Assembly: GCF_009296025.1 (NCBI RefSeq)
Contig: NZ_CP045178.1
Location: 7,564,001-7,628,000 of the forward strand
DNA from: Streptomyces tsukubensis
GTDB taxonomy: Bacteria > Actinomycetota > Actinomycetes > Streptomycetales > Streptomycetaceae
Reading direction: 5' to 3'
DNA length: 64,000 nucleotides
Shown: one piece after another, positions 43,763-52,899 of the stretch
Layout of the letters: the number at the start of each line of letters is the position of its first letter
Numbering within the stretch: position 1 is the stretch's first letter
The notes under the pieces: generated by a model
What the model saw: the letters and a program-made list of their open reading frames with translations, nothing else
The model's database searches: none
Told to the model about the DNA's origin: nothing
Position numbers and translations under genes: made by a program

Positions 43763-45429
43763 GCACTCCACCGAGCACCCCATCGGGCTCTCCCCTGAGC
43801 ACTCCGGCGAACGCCCGGGCGAACGGGGCCCCGCCGCCGCTCGCCGAGGCGGATTCCGTCTCCAAGCGCTACGGCCCCACCGTCGCCCTCCAGGACGGCC
43901 GGCTCACCGTGCGCGCCGGCGAATCCCACGCCCTCGTCGGCCGCAACGGCGCCGGCAAGTCCACCCTCGTCACGCTGTTGACCGGACTCCAGCAGCCTGA
44001 CGCGGGAACCATCCGTTTCGACGGCGAGCCCGCGCCCTCGCTCGCCGACCGCGACGCGTGGCGCGCCAAGGTCGCCTGCGTCTACCAGAAGCCCACCGTC
44101 GTACCGGAACTCACCGTCGCGGAGAACCTGTTCATCAACCGGCAGCCCACCGGACGCGGCTCCCTCATCAACTGGCGCAAGCTCCGCTCCGAGGCCGCGA
44201 CGCTCCTCGACACCTGGGACGTACGCGTCGACCCCGACGCGCGCACCGCCGACCTGCGGGTCGAGGACCGGCAGATGGTGGAGATCGCCCGCGCCCTCAG
44301 CTTCGGCGCCCGGTTCATCATCCTGGACGAGCCCACGGCGCAGCTCGACAACCGGGAGATCGAACGGCTCTTCACCCGCATGCGGGCCCTCCAGCACTCC
44401 GGCGTGACCTTCCTCTTCATCTCGCACCACCTCCAGGAGGTGTACGAGGTCTGCCAGGCCGTCACCGTGCTGCGCGACGCGCGCTGGATCGTCACCGTCC
44501 CCGTCGCGGAGCTGCCGCGCCCCGCACTCGTCGAGGCCATGGCGGGCGAGGCCGCCGCGGCCAGGGAGGACATCGCCCACGCCGCCGTCCCCGAGGACGC
44601 CCCCGTCATGCTCGACGTGCGGGAACTGACGGGCGACGGCTACGACGACATCGCCTTCACCGTCCGCGAGGGCGAGGTCGTCGGACTCGCGGGAAGCAGC
44701 GGCAGCGGGAAGATCCAGCTGGCGGAGACCCTCGCGGGGCTGCGCGCCCCGACAGGCGGTTCCGCTCTCGTCGGCGGCGCCACCCTGCCGTACGGCGATG
44801 TCACCGCCACGCTGCGCGCCGGGATCGGCTGCGTCCCGCGCGACCGGCACGAACAGGGACTCGTGTACGGCATGACCATCGGTGACAACACGACGATGGG
44901 TGTACTCGACCGCCTCGGCAAGTACGGCTTCGTGGGCACCCGCCGCAAACGCTCCTTCGCCACCGGCCTCATCGACCGGCTCGACATCCACGCCGAGGGC
45001 GCCGACCAGCCGGTCTCCGACCTCTCCGGCGGCAACGCGCAGAAAGTGGTCATGGCGAGGGCCCTCGCCTCACAGCCGCGTGTCCTCGTCCTCATCAACC
45101 CGACCGCGGGGGTGGACGTGAAGTCCAAGGAGTCGCTCCTCGCGCGCGTCGACAGCGCCCGGGAGGACGGCACCGCCGTGCTCGTCGTCTCCGACGAACT
45201 CGACGACCTGCGCCGGTGCGACCGCGTCCTGGTCCTCTTCCACGGCCAGGTCGTCGCGGAACATCCGGCCGGCTGGAACGACCACGAGCTGATCGCCTCC
45301 ATCGAAGGAGTGGATCGCGCCGACAGCGGCCCGCCGGAGGGGCCGGGGCGTCAGCGGCAGACAGAGACAGCGGGGCAGCTCCCCGCGCCGGCCGAGCAGC
45401 ACACCCGGGGAGACGACAGCCGTGACTGA
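43759..45429 (+). CDS. Sugar ABC transporter ATPase with degenerate second nucleotide site
   Basis: A 556-residue fused double ATPase. NBD1 is canonical: GRNGAGKST, VYQKPTVVPE, FIILDEPTAQLD and SHHLQEVYEVC. In NBD2 the Walker A is GSSGSGKIQ (Ile and Gln where Thr/Ser-Thr are usual) and Walker B reads VLVLINPTAGVDV, so the Asp-Glu pair is replaced by Ile-Asn, while the signature LSGGNAQKVVMARAL is intact. Hydrolysis may thus be confined to one site. About 30 residues at the N-terminus and 50 at the C-terminus are disordered extensions. ATG overlaps the binding-protein stop (ATGA). Confidence 0.94.
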   Translation: MSTPPSTPSGSPLSTPANARANGAPPPLAEADSVSKRYGPTVALQDGRLTVRAGESHALVGRNGAGKSTLVTLLTGLQQPDAGTIRFDGEPAPSLADRDAWRAKVACVYQKPTVVPELTVAENLFINRQPTGRGSLINWRKLRSEAATLLDTWDVRVDPDARTADLRVEDRQMVEIARALSFGARFIILDEPTAQLDNREIERLFTRMRALQHSGVTFLFISHHLQEVYEVCQAVTVLRDARWIVTVPVAELPRPALVEAMAGEAAAAREDIAHAAVPEDAPVMLDVRELTGDGYDDIAFTVREGEVVGLAGSSGSGKIQLAETLAGLRAPTGGSALVGGATLPYGDVTATLRAGIGCVPRDRHEQGLVYGMTIGDNTTMGVLDRLGKYGFVGTRRKRSFATGLIDRLDIHAEGADQPVSDLSGGNAQKVVMARALASQPRVLVLINPTAGVDVKSKESLLARVDSAREDGTAVLVVSDELDDLRRCDRVLVLFHGQVVAEHPAGWNDHELIASIEGVDRADSGPPEGPGRQRQTETAGQLPAPAEQHTRGDDSRD

Positions 45430-46462
45430 CACCACCACCGTGAAGGCTCCCGCACAGGGACGCCAGGACGACCAGGCCGTACGCCCCGCGGGCGGACGCT
45501 CCGTGCTGCTGCGGCGCGCACGGGAACTCGCCCTCGTACCGGCCCTGATCGTGCTGCTGATCCTCGGCTCCGTACTCAACGACTCCTTCTTCACCGAACG
45601 CAACCTCATCTCGATCCTCGGCGCCTCCGCCGCACTCGCGATGGTCGTGCTCGCCGAATCCCTGGTGCTCATCACCGGCAAGTTCGACCTCTCGCTCGAA
45701 TCGGTCGTCGGTATCGCGCCCGCCGTCGGCGCGCTGCTCGTACTCCCCGCCCTTCAGTCCGGGTTCGGTGTCGAACTGCCCGCCTGGGTCTCGATCCTCG
45801 CCATCCTCGTGGTCGGCGCGGTGATCGGCGCGTTCAACGGAGTCCTCGTCGTCAAGCTCAAGCTCAACGCGTTCATCGTCACGCTCGCCATGCTCATCGT
45901 GTTGCGCGGGCTCCTCGTCGGCGCGACCAAGGGCAAGACGCTGTTCGGCATGCCCGACGCGTTCTACACCCTCGCCACCAGCACGTTCCTGACGATCCCG
46001 CTGTCGGTCTGGCTGGCCGCCGCCGCCTTCGGAGTCGCCGGGCTCATGCTGAAGTACCACCGGTGGGGCCGCGCCCTGTACGCCATCGGCGGCAACGCCG
46101 ACGCCGCGCGCGCCGCCGGTATCCGCGTCGAGCGCGTCATGCTCGGCGTCTTCATCGTGGCCGGCACCCTCGCCGCCGTCGGCGGCCTGATGCAGACCGG
46201 CTACGTCGGCGCCATCAACGCCAACCAGGGCCAGAACATGATCTTCACCGTGTTCGCCGCGGCCGTCATCGGCGGCATCAGCCTCGACGGCGGAAAGGGC
46301 ACCATGTTCGGCGCCCTCACCGGCGTACTGCTGCTCGGTGTCGTCCAGAACCTGCTCACCCTCGCCCAGGTGCCCTCCTTCTGGATCCAGGCCATCTACG
46401 GCGGGATCATCCTCATCGCCCTGATGATCGCCCGTGTCACCACAGGGCGCGCCCAGGACTGA
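45422..46462 (+). CDS. Sugar ABC transporter permease
   Basis: A 346-residue RbsC-family permease with about nine or ten membrane helices. VVLAESLVLITGKFDLSLESVVGIAP corresponds to the usual GIDLSVG region (here KFDLSLES), GRALYAIGGNADAARAAGI and AAVIGGISLDGGKGTM are the cytosolic coupling loops. GTG 45422 overlaps the ATPase gene by eight bases. Only one permease gene is present, so it presumably forms a homodimer. Confidence 0.93.
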   Translation: MTDTTTVKAPAQGRQDDQAVRPAGGRSVLLRRARELALVPALIVLLILGSVLNDSFFTERNLISILGASAALAMVVLAESLVLITGKFDLSLESVVGIAPAVGALLVLPALQSGFGVELPAWVSILAILVVGAVIGAFNGVLVVKLKLNAFIVTLAMLIVLRGLLVGATKGKTLFGMPDAFYTLATSTFLTIPLSVWLAAAAFGVAGLMLKYHRWGRALYAIGGNADAARAAGIRVERVMLGVFIVAGTLAAVGGLMQTGYVGAINANQGQNMIFTVFAAAVIGGISLDGGKGTMFGALTGVLLLGVVQNLLTLAQVPSFWIQAIYGGIILIALMIARVTTGRAQD

Positions 46463-46504
46463 CACGTTCGCACATCACCGAGCAAAACCCGAAAGGTCCT
46501 CCCC

Positions 46505-47860
46505 GTGACCCCGACTGCCGCCCGTATCACCGCGGTTGACACCTTCGACATCCGCTTCCCGACCTCCCGCGAGCTCGACGGGTCCGACGCCATGAACCCC
46601 GACCCCGACTACTCGGCGGCCTATGTGGTGCTCCGCACCGACGCGGGCGACGGCCACGAAGGTCATGGCTTCACCTTCACCATCGGTCGGGGGAACGATG
46701 TCCAGGTCGCCGCCATCGCCGCGCTGCGCCCGCACCTCCTCGGCCGGCCCGTCGCCGAACTGTGCGCCGACCCCGGTTCGCTCAACCGCGACCTCATCGG
46801 CGACAGTCAGCTGCGCTGGCTCGGCCCGGAGAAGGGCGTGATGCACATGGCGATCGGCGCCGTCGTCAACGCGGTGTGGGACCTGGCGGCCAAATGTGAG
46901 GGCAAACCCCTGTGGCGGTTGCTCGCCGACGCGAGCCCCGAATGGCTGGTCTCCCAGGTCGACTTCCGTTACATCGCGGACGCCCTCACCCCCGCCGACG
47001 CGCTCGCCCTGCTCACCGAGGGAAGGACCGGGGCCGCCGGTCGGGAGGAACTGCTGCGCGAGAGGGGCTACCCCGGCTACACCACATCACCCGGCTGGCT
47101 CGGCTACAGCGACGAGAAGCTGACCCGCCTCGCCAAGGAGGCCGTCGCCGACGGCTTCACCCAGATCAAGCTGAAGGTCGGCGCCGACCTCCAGGACGAC
47201 ATCAGGCGCTGCCGCACCGCGCGCGAGGCGATCGGCCCGCACATCAGGATGGCCATCGACGCCAACCAGCGGTGGAACATCGGCGAGGCCGTCGAATGGA
47301 TCCACGCCCTCGCCCCCTTCGACCCGTACTGGATCGAGGAGCCCACCAGCCCCGACGACATTCTCGGCCACGCGTCGATCCGCACGGCCGTCGCTCCCGT
47401 GAAGGTCGCCACCGGCGAACACGTGCAGAACCGCATCGTCTTCAAACAGCTCCTCCAGGCAGGCGCCATCGACGTCCTCCAGATCGACGCGGCCCGCGTC
47501 GGCGGTGTCAACGAGAACCTCGCCATCCTCCTGCTGGCCGCGCGGTTCGGCGTACCCGTCTGCCCGCACGCGGGCGGCGTCGGCCTCTGCGAACTCGTCC
47601 AGCACCTCTCGATGTTCGACTACGTGGCGCTCTCGGGCACCACGCAGGACAGGGTCATCGAGTACGTCGACCACCTCCACGAGCACTTCGTCACCCCCGT
47701 GGTCATGGAGCGCGGCCACTACACGGCGCCCACCGCGCCCGGCTTCTCCGCGGCCATGCACGCCCAGTCGATCGCCGACTACACCTACCCGGACGGCGCC
47801 TTCTGGGCGGCCGACCGCGCCACCACCACACCCCACGGCAGGCAGGGAGCAGCCGCATGA
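46505..47860 (+). CDS. L-fuconate dehydratase (enolase superfamily)
   Basis: A 451-residue enzyme whose length and N-terminus ([39 protein letters not shown]) match bacterial L-fuconate dehydratases. Barrel motifs: IKLKVGAD (Lys-x-Lys), [28 protein letters not shown], and the strand-7 region [12 protein letters not shown] with the catalytic His. It converts L-fuconate to 2-keto-3-deoxy-L-fuconate. GTG 46505 is 42 bp after the permease stop, and the following SDR gene overlaps its stop, consistent with successive pathway steps. Confidence 0.94.
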   Translation: MTPTAARITAVDTFDIRFPTSRELDGSDAMNPDPDYSAAYVVLRTDAGDGHEGHGFTFTIGRGNDVQVAAIAALRPHLLGRPVAELCADPGSLNRDLIGDSQLRWLGPEKGVMHMAIGAVVNAVWDLAAKCEGKPLWRLLADASPEWLVSQVDFRYIADALTPADALALLTEGRTGAAGREELLRERGYPGYTTSPGWLGYSDEKLTRLAKEAVADGFTQIKLKVGADLQDDIRRCRTAREAIGPHIRMAIDANQRWNIGEAVEWIHALAPFDPYWIEEPTSPDDILGHASIRTAVAPVKVATGEHVQNRIVFKQLLQAGAIDVLQIDAARVGGVNENLAILLLAARFGVPVCPHAGGVGLCELVQHLSMFDYVALSGTTQDRVIEYVDHLHEHFVTPVVMERGHYTAPTAPGFSAAMHAQSIADYTYPDGAFWAADRATTTPHGRQGAAA

Positions 47861-48624
47861 CAGAGACAGGACGGGACTTCGAGGGCCGTACGGCCCTGGT
47901 CACCGGAGGCGCCTCCGGCATCGGCCGGGCCACGGCGGAACTCCTCGCCGCGCGCGGGGCCCGCGTAGCCGTACTCGACCTCGACCCGACAGGCGTCGAG
48001 AAGCCCCTGCGCGGCTACCGGGCCGATGTCACGGACAGCGCCTCCGTGCGTGCCGCCGTCCACGCGGCCACCGAGGACCTCGGCGGCCTCGACATTCTCG
48101 TCAACAATGCGGGGATCGGGGCGCAGGGGACTGTCGCGGACAATGACGACGCGGAGTGGCATCGTGTGCTGGATGTGAATGTGGTGGGTATCGCTCGTGT
48201 CACGTCGGCGGCTCTGCCGTTGCTGCGGGCTTCGTCGTTCGCGGCGATCGTCAATACGTGTTCGATCGCGGCGACGGCGGGGCTGCCGCAGCGTGCTCTG
48301 TACAGCGCCAGTAAGGGTGCGGTGCTCGGTCTCACCCGTGCCATGGCCGCCGACCATGTACGTGAGGGTATCCGGGTCAACTGTGTGAATCCGGGGACGG
48401 TGGACACGCCGTGGGTGGGCAGGTTGCTGGATTCCGCGCGGGATCCGGCTGCCGAGCGTGCGGCTCTCGCCGCCCGGCAGCCCACCGGGCGTCTCGTCTC
48501 CGCCGAGCAGGTGGCCACCGCCATCGCGTACTTGGCGAGCCCGCTCTCCGGCGCCACCACCGGCACCGACCTGGCCGTCGACGGCGGCATGCAGGGCCTG
48601 CGGCTGCGCCCCGCGGGGAAGTGA
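47857..48624 (+). CDS. SDR dehydrogenase (2-keto-3-deoxy-L-fuconate dehydrogenase type), copy 2
   Basis: A 255-residue classical [12 protein letters not shown], acidic AVLDLDP for [26 protein letters not shown]. The ATG overlaps the fuconate dehydratase stop (ATGA). Its first 77 residues are clearly different from the SDR at 31891, but from 48088 to 48614 the two genes differ at only four bases. Coupling to L-fuconate dehydratase makes oxidation of 2-keto-3-deoxy-L-fuconate the most probable reaction. Confidence 0.94.
   Translation: MTETGRDFEGRTALVTGGASGIGRATAELLAARGARVAVLDLDPTGVEKPLRGYRADVTDSASVRAAVHAATEDLGGLDILVNNAGIGAQGTVADNDDAEWHRVLDVNVVGIARVTSAALPLLRASSFAAIVNTCSIAATAGLPQRALYSASKGAVLGLTRAMAADHVREGIRVNCVNPGTVDTPWVGRLLDSARDPAAERAALAARQPTGRLVSAEQVATAIAYLASPLSGATTGTDLAVDGGMQGLRLRPAGK
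48088..48614 (+). repeat. 527-bp near-identical block, copy 2
   Basis: Matches 32134-32660 with four substitutions and no gaps; identity stops abruptly on both sides within the coding sequence. Confidence 0.93.
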
Positions 48625-48989
48625 CGGCGATGTGATCGTGGCCTCCCGGTTGCGTAATCTCCGCCGGGTTCCTTCGGTCACGGCTTCGGTCTGCCGGCCG
48701 GGTGCGTCGGCGTCCAAGGGGCGCCGTCGCCGGGGCAGCGGCCCTCACCGCGGCAGTGGCCCCCACCGGCCCGCGCCCCGGTCATCCGCCGTACCTGCCG
48801 CATCCGCCGCCGTGTGAACCCGAAGTGTCTCCCGGTCGCACTCCCGCTTGCGGCTCCGCACTCCCTGGTGATGACAATGAGGGGGAAGCACCATATATCG
48901 GTCACCCCGCATCGGGGCGGCCGTGTCGGGCGCCCCGCGCCGCGCCCCCGCGTGGCGTGCGGTGCGCCCATGTCAGGCGGGAGAACGCC
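48625..48989. other. Intergenic region, no gene seen
   Basis: A 365-bp gap between the SDR and the lipoprotein gene. A locally AT-richer stretch CACCATATATCGGTC (about 48889-48903) may be promoter-related. GGCGGGAGAACGCC precedes the next start. Confidence 0.35.
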
Positions 48990-50300
48990 GTGCGCCCACC
49001 GATAAGGATCTCCGCGGGCCTGGCCGCCATCTCCGCGGCGGCACTCGCCGCGGGGTGCTCGGGCGCTGACCTCCAGGAGACCGCCCTGGGTGGCACGGCA
49101 CTCGTTCTCCAGCCGGCCCAGGCGCAGGGCGCCGACCCCTTCACCCGCTCCACCGCCTATCCCGCGCCCGCGCCGCCCGACGCCACCCGTTCGGCCGACC
49201 CCACACCGACCGACGACGGGCGGCCTGACGTCTCCGGGGGCGCGACCCGTACGGATGGGGACGGCGCGGGCGACGCGACCCGTGCCGACGGCGGCGCCGC
49301 CGGGCTCTACGGCGGCACCCGGGCGACGGGAAGCTGCGATGTGGCGCAGCAGACGCGGTTTCTCACCGAGGACACCACCAAGGCCGAGGCCTTCGGGCGG
49401 GCCGCCGGGATACGCCGCTCCGCCATCCCCGGCTACCTGCGGGACCTCACCCCCGTCGTCCTGCGTGCCGACACCCGCGTCACCGGCCACGGCTACCGCG
49501 ACAAGCACGCCACCGAGTACCAGGCGGTGCTCCAGACGGGCACCTCCGTCCTCGTCGACCGGCACGGACTGCCCCGGGTGCGCTGTGCCTGCGGCAACCC
49601 GCTCGCGGAGCCGGAGAAGGGCAAGGGCGCCTGGCAGCGCGAGGGTGAGCCGTGGGACGGATACCGGGACGGGCGGGCGCTCACCGTCGCGTCCGCCTCC
49701 GGCGACCTCGACGCGTTCACCCTCGTCAATCTGGTGGACAACACCTGGATCAGCAGGGACGCCGGCGATGACGGCGGCAAGGACCGGGTGGTGCGGGAGC
49801 CGGGGGCCACCGCCAAGGGGGTGCCGCCCGTCGGCCCCGCGCCCGACCCCACCGCACCCGAGGACCCCACCCGGCCGCCGGGGACGGAGGAGACGGAACC
49901 GCCGTCCCCGGACCCTTCGAGCCCCGAGGAGCAGGAGCCCGATCCCTCCGTCCCGTCGCCCGAGGAGCCGAGCCCCTTCCCGCCGGACGAGGAGACGCGG
50001 CCGACGCCCGACGAGGACAGCATGAGTACACCCATCGACAGGACGGTGCCCGACTCCGGCCCCCGCGACGGCTTCGCCCCGCTGGGGCCAGGAGCGCGTG
50101 ACGGCGGCGGGGCCGCGTCCCCGAAGGTCCAGCGGAAGCCGGGGGGATCACCGGCTGAGAGGGGTTCACCGATCGAGAGCGCCCACCGGCTGAGGGAGCA
50201 CACCGATCGAGCGGGCTCACCGACTGAGGGCGTGCCCGCGCGCCCCGGTCCGTCCGGTGGCGTCCCGTCCGACCGGCAGCATCCCACTCAATGGTTTTAG
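48990..50300 (+). CDS. Secreted lipoprotein resembling DUF6777 proteins
   Basis: A 436-residue lipoprotein. GTG 48990 has GGGAG upstream and starts a signal peptide with lipobox LAAGC. After a Thr/Asp/Pro-rich spacer, a folded core (about 110-255) contains SCDVAQQTRFL, RDLTPVVLRADTRVTGHGYRD, GTSVLVDRHGLPRVRCACGNPL and FTLVNLVDNTWI, a pattern I associate with the actinobacterial DUF6777 domain. The C-terminal 170 residues are Pro/Glu/Ser rich (PEDPTRPPGTEETEPPSPDP), like a cell-wall-spanning stalk. Function unknown. A longer upstream frame is open but has no signal peptide. Confidence 0.8.
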   Translation: MRPPIRISAGLAAISAAALAAGCSGADLQETALGGTALVLQPAQAQGADPFTRSTAYPAPAPPDATRSADPTPTDDGRPDVSGGATRTDGDGAGDATRADGGAAGLYGGTRATGSCDVAQQTRFLTEDTTKAEAFGRAAGIRRSAIPGYLRDLTPVVLRADTRVTGHGYRDKHATEYQAVLQTGTSVLVDRHGLPRVRCACGNPLAEPEKGKGAWQREGEPWDGYRDGRALTVASASGDLDAFTLVNLVDNTWISRDAGDDGGKDRVVREPGATAKGVPPVGPAPDPTAPEDPTRPPGTEETEPPSPDPSSPEEQEPDPSVPSPEEPSPFPPDEETRPTPDEDSMSTPIDRTVPDSGPRDGFAPLGPGARDGGGAASPKVQRKPGGSPAERGSPIESAHRLREHTDRAGSPTEGVPARPGPSGGVPSDRQHPTQWF

Positions 50301-50346
50301 ACTGGTAAATATCGAAATATCCGCCCAATGGTGGCATGGTGGCTCC
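50290..50346 (+). promoter_or_regulatory. AT-rich promoter region of the phosphatase gene
   Basis: GGTTTTAGACTGGTAAATAT and the bases after it (about 50294-50320) are unusually AT-rich for this genome and lie 27-53 bp upstream of ATG 50347. No clear -35/-10 pair could be fixed. Confidence 0.35.
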
Positions 50347-52413
50347 ATGGTTGATCGGGGAGCGACCGCCCTGTCATTGCCGGACGACTGGCCCGCGGAC
50401 CCGGACCCGATCCTGGCGCTGAACCGCATGGGCAGCTTCGACTGGGACCTCGACAGCGGTCTGATGCACATGGACGCCCAGGCCTACGAGGTCTTCGACC
50501 TGCGCCCCGAGGCCCACGACGGCACGGCGGTATCCATCGCCGCGCGGATGCCCTCGGCCGAGGCGAAGCGGCTTGAGGCCCTGATCAAGCACGCCCTGGA
50601 GAACGGGACGGAGAACTACGGCGCCTACTTCCGCGTACGCAAACGCGACGGCACTTTGCGCTGGACCCACACGCAGGGCTACATCAGGCGGGACGGGACC
50701 GGCAGACCCCGCAGGATCTTCGGCATCCTCAGGGACGCCACCCAGGAGTTGAGCGACACCACCGCACGGCGCGAGCGGGCAGCGGAGCGCCGCCGCAGGA
50801 CGAGCCTGGTGGAGCGTACGACCGCGGCCCTCTCCAACGCCCGCACCGTCCAGGACGTCATCGACACCGTCGCGGAGAACCACGCCCTCGCCAGGCTCGG
50901 CGCCGCCGCCCTCATCATGGGGCTGGTCGAGAACGGCCGCATCCACCTGGTCGCGGAGGGGCCCGAGGGCGGCTTCGTACCCGGTACCCGCTACACGCGG
51001 CTCGACGAGCCCTATCCGATGAGCGAGGTCGTCCGCACCCTCACACCGCGCTTCATCGAGACGCCGGAGGACTTCGCCCACTCCTTTCCCGAACTCTGGC
51101 CCCGTATCGACGGGCTGGGCTTCACCTCCGCCGCCTACCTGCCACTGATCGCCCAGGGCAGACCCATCGGCGCCCTCGGCCTCTTCTACGAGGGGCGGGC
51201 CGGCTTCACCGCCGAGGAACGCAACGTCACCGTCGCCCTCGCGAGCAGCGTCGCGCAGAGTCTCCAGCGGGCGATGTTCTACGAGCAGGAGAAGGACCTC
51301 GCCCAAGGTCTCCAGCAGGCGATGCTGCCCCGGGTCATCCCGGCGATCCCGGGCGCCGACATCGCTGTCCGCTACCGCTCCGCGCGGCTCGGCCGGGACA
51401 TCGGCGGCGACTGGTACGACGTGATCCCGCTGCCCGGCGGGCGGGTCGGGGCCGTCATCGGAGATGTCCAGGGCCACGACACCCACGCCGCCGCTGTCAT
51501 GGGCCAGCTCAGGACCGTACTGCGGGCCTACGCGGCCGAGGGGCACCCGCCCGCCACCGTCATCTCCCGCACCTCCGACTTCCTGGGCGAACTCGACACG
51601 GACCGCTTCGCCACCTGCCTCTACGTCGAGGTCGACCTCGCCCTGGGTGTCACCCAGATCGTCCGGGCGGGCCACCTGGACCCGGTACTCTCCACCCCCG
51701 GCGCCGCCGCCCGCGTCGTGCCGGTCGAGGGCGGGCTGCCGCTCGGACTCTCCGCGCGGTTCGGGGAACTCGCCTACCCCGTGAGCACCATCGAACTGGA
51801 CCCTGAACAGACGCTGTTGCTCTGCACGGACGGCCTCGTGGAGACACCGGGCACCGACCTGGACGAGGGGATGCAGGCGCTCACCGAACTCGTGAGCACG
51901 GGCCCGCGGGAGCTCCGGCTGCTCGCCGACCGGCTCACCGAGGTCGTCGACGAACGCGGCGGCGACGACGACGCGGCGCTGCTCCTGCTCCGCCGCCGCA
52001 TCACCAACAGTCCCCACGCGGGCGGTCGGCTCCAGCAGCACGTGGCCGCGGGCGACCCCGAGGCGCTCCGCGAGGCCCGCCACATGATCCGCGCCGCCGT
52101 GCGGGCCTGGGGGGCGGGCGCGCGCGCCGACGAGATCGAACTCGCCGCCGACGAGCTGATCACCAACGCGCTGACCCACACCGAGGGCGCGGCCATCGTC
52201 ACCCTGCGCGTCCTCACCGGGTCCGACCGGCGGCTGCGCGTCGAGGTCGGGGACGGGTCGAGCGCACTGCCACGCCGCCGCGACGCGGGCGACTCCGGCG
52301 TCTCGGGCCGGGGTCTCGTCCTGGTGGAGCAGCTCGCCGACGCGTGGGGAGTGGAGTCGCGGGGCAGCGGCAAGTGCGTGTGGTGCGAGTTCGTGGTGCC
52401 GCTGCGGGGGTGA
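50347..52413 (+). CDS. PAS-GAF-SpoIIE phosphatase with C-terminal anti-sigma-type kinase domain
   Basis: A 688-residue signalling protein. A PAS domain (about 20-130: MGSFDWDLDSGLMHMD, VRKRDGTLRWTHTQGY) is followed by a GAF domain (about 160-310), a PP2C-like SpoIIE phosphatase (about 325-550: PGADIAVRYRSARLGRDIGGDWYDV, GDVQGHDTHAAAVMGQLR, LLCTDGLVETPG, GGDDDAALLLLRR) and a HATPase/RsbW-like domain (about 570-685: ELAADELITNALTHTEG, GRGLVLVEQLADAWG). Such proteins control sigma factors through anti-sigma antagonists in response to stress. Start ATG 50347 is taken because the protein then begins just before the PAS domain. Confidence 0.93.
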   Translation: MVDRGATALSLPDDWPADPDPILALNRMGSFDWDLDSGLMHMDAQAYEVFDLRPEAHDGTAVSIAARMPSAEAKRLEALIKHALENGTENYGAYFRVRKRDGTLRWTHTQGYIRRDGTGRPRRIFGILRDATQELSDTTARRERAAERRRRTSLVERTTAALSNARTVQDVIDTVAENHALARLGAAALIMGLVENGRIHLVAEGPEGGFVPGTRYTRLDEPYPMSEVVRTLTPRFIETPEDFAHSFPELWPRIDGLGFTSAAYLPLIAQGRPIGALGLFYEGRAGFTAEERNVTVALASSVAQSLQRAMFYEQEKDLAQGLQQAMLPRVIPAIPGADIAVRYRSARLGRDIGGDWYDVIPLPGGRVGAVIGDVQGHDTHAAAVMGQLRTVLRAYAAEGHPPATVISRTSDFLGELDTDRFATCLYVEVDLALGVTQIVRAGHLDPVLSTPGAAARVVPVEGGLPLGLSARFGELAYPVSTIELDPEQTLLLCTDGLVETPGTDLDEGMQALTELVSTGPRELRLLADRLTEVVDERGGDDDAALLLLRRRITNSPHAGGRLQQHVAAGDPEALREARHMIRAAVRAWGAGARADEIELAADELITNALTHTEGAAIVTLRVLTGSDRRLRVEVGDGSSALPRRRDAGDSGVSGRGLVLVEQLADAWGVESRGSGKCVWCEFVVPLRG

Positions 52414-52557
52414 GCGGCCGTCGTGCGCCCGGTATGGACGCGGATGAACAGGACGAACAGGACGGACGGCTTGCCGGACGGCTCTGTCATGTGGTCGCTC
52501 TCTCTCCGTCGAGCCGCACGGCGACGTCAGCCGCCAGATGACTTCCATCCCCACTGG

Positions 52558-52575
52558 CATCAGTGCGCAGTGATG
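52558..52575. promoter_or_regulatory. Candidate ArsR operator
   Basis: CATCAGTGCGCAGTGATG is an 18-bp near-perfect inverted repeat (CATCA and TGATG arms around TGCGCA, one mismatched pair), ending 15 bp before the arsR ATG. Confidence 0.6.
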
Positions 52576-52590
52576 TGACAGTATCAGTGC

Positions 52591-52899
52591 ATGCTGACTT
52601 CAGTTGATCCTGATATGTTGCGGATTCTGGGCGATCCGCTCCGCCTGAGAATCGTGACCCTGCTGGCCCGCGAGACGCTGTGCACCACGCACCTCGTCGA
52701 GGAGACCGGGGCCAAGCAGACGAACCTCTCCAACCACATGAAGGTCCTGCGTGAGGCCGGAGTGGTCGAGACCGAGCCGTGCGGACGTTTCACCTACTAC
52801 AAGCTGCGTCCCGAGGTTCTCGCCGGTCTCTCCGAGCAGTTCGCGGCGCTGGCCGAGTCGGCGCGCGGCGCTTGCGACAACAAGAGGGCCTGTCCGTGA
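52591..52899 (+). CDS. arsR: ArsR-family metalloregulator
   Basis: A 102-residue winged-helix repressor. It contains LRILGDPLRLRIVTLLARETLCTTHLVEETGAKQTNLSNHMKVLREAGVV, where ETLCTTH is at the position of the ArsR metal-sensing motif but with a single Cys, and the tail has two more Cys (ACDNKRACP). The recognition helix is QTNLSNHMK. It is followed by an ACR3 gene whose GTG overlaps its stop. No clear ribosome site precedes ATG 52591; translation may be leaderless or weakly initiated. Releases DNA on binding arsenite, by family knowledge. Confidence 0.92.
   Translation: MLTSVDPDMLRILGDPLRLRIVTLLARETLCTTHLVEETGAKQTNLSNHMKVLREAGVVETEPCGRFTYYKLRPEVLAGLSEQFAALAESARGACDNKRACP

Noticed and set aside
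49090..50025. Alternative plus-strand frame overlapping the DUF6777-like lipoprotein
   Set aside because: It is Arg/Pro-rich without motifs; the lipoprotein frame has a signal peptide, lipobox and folded core.
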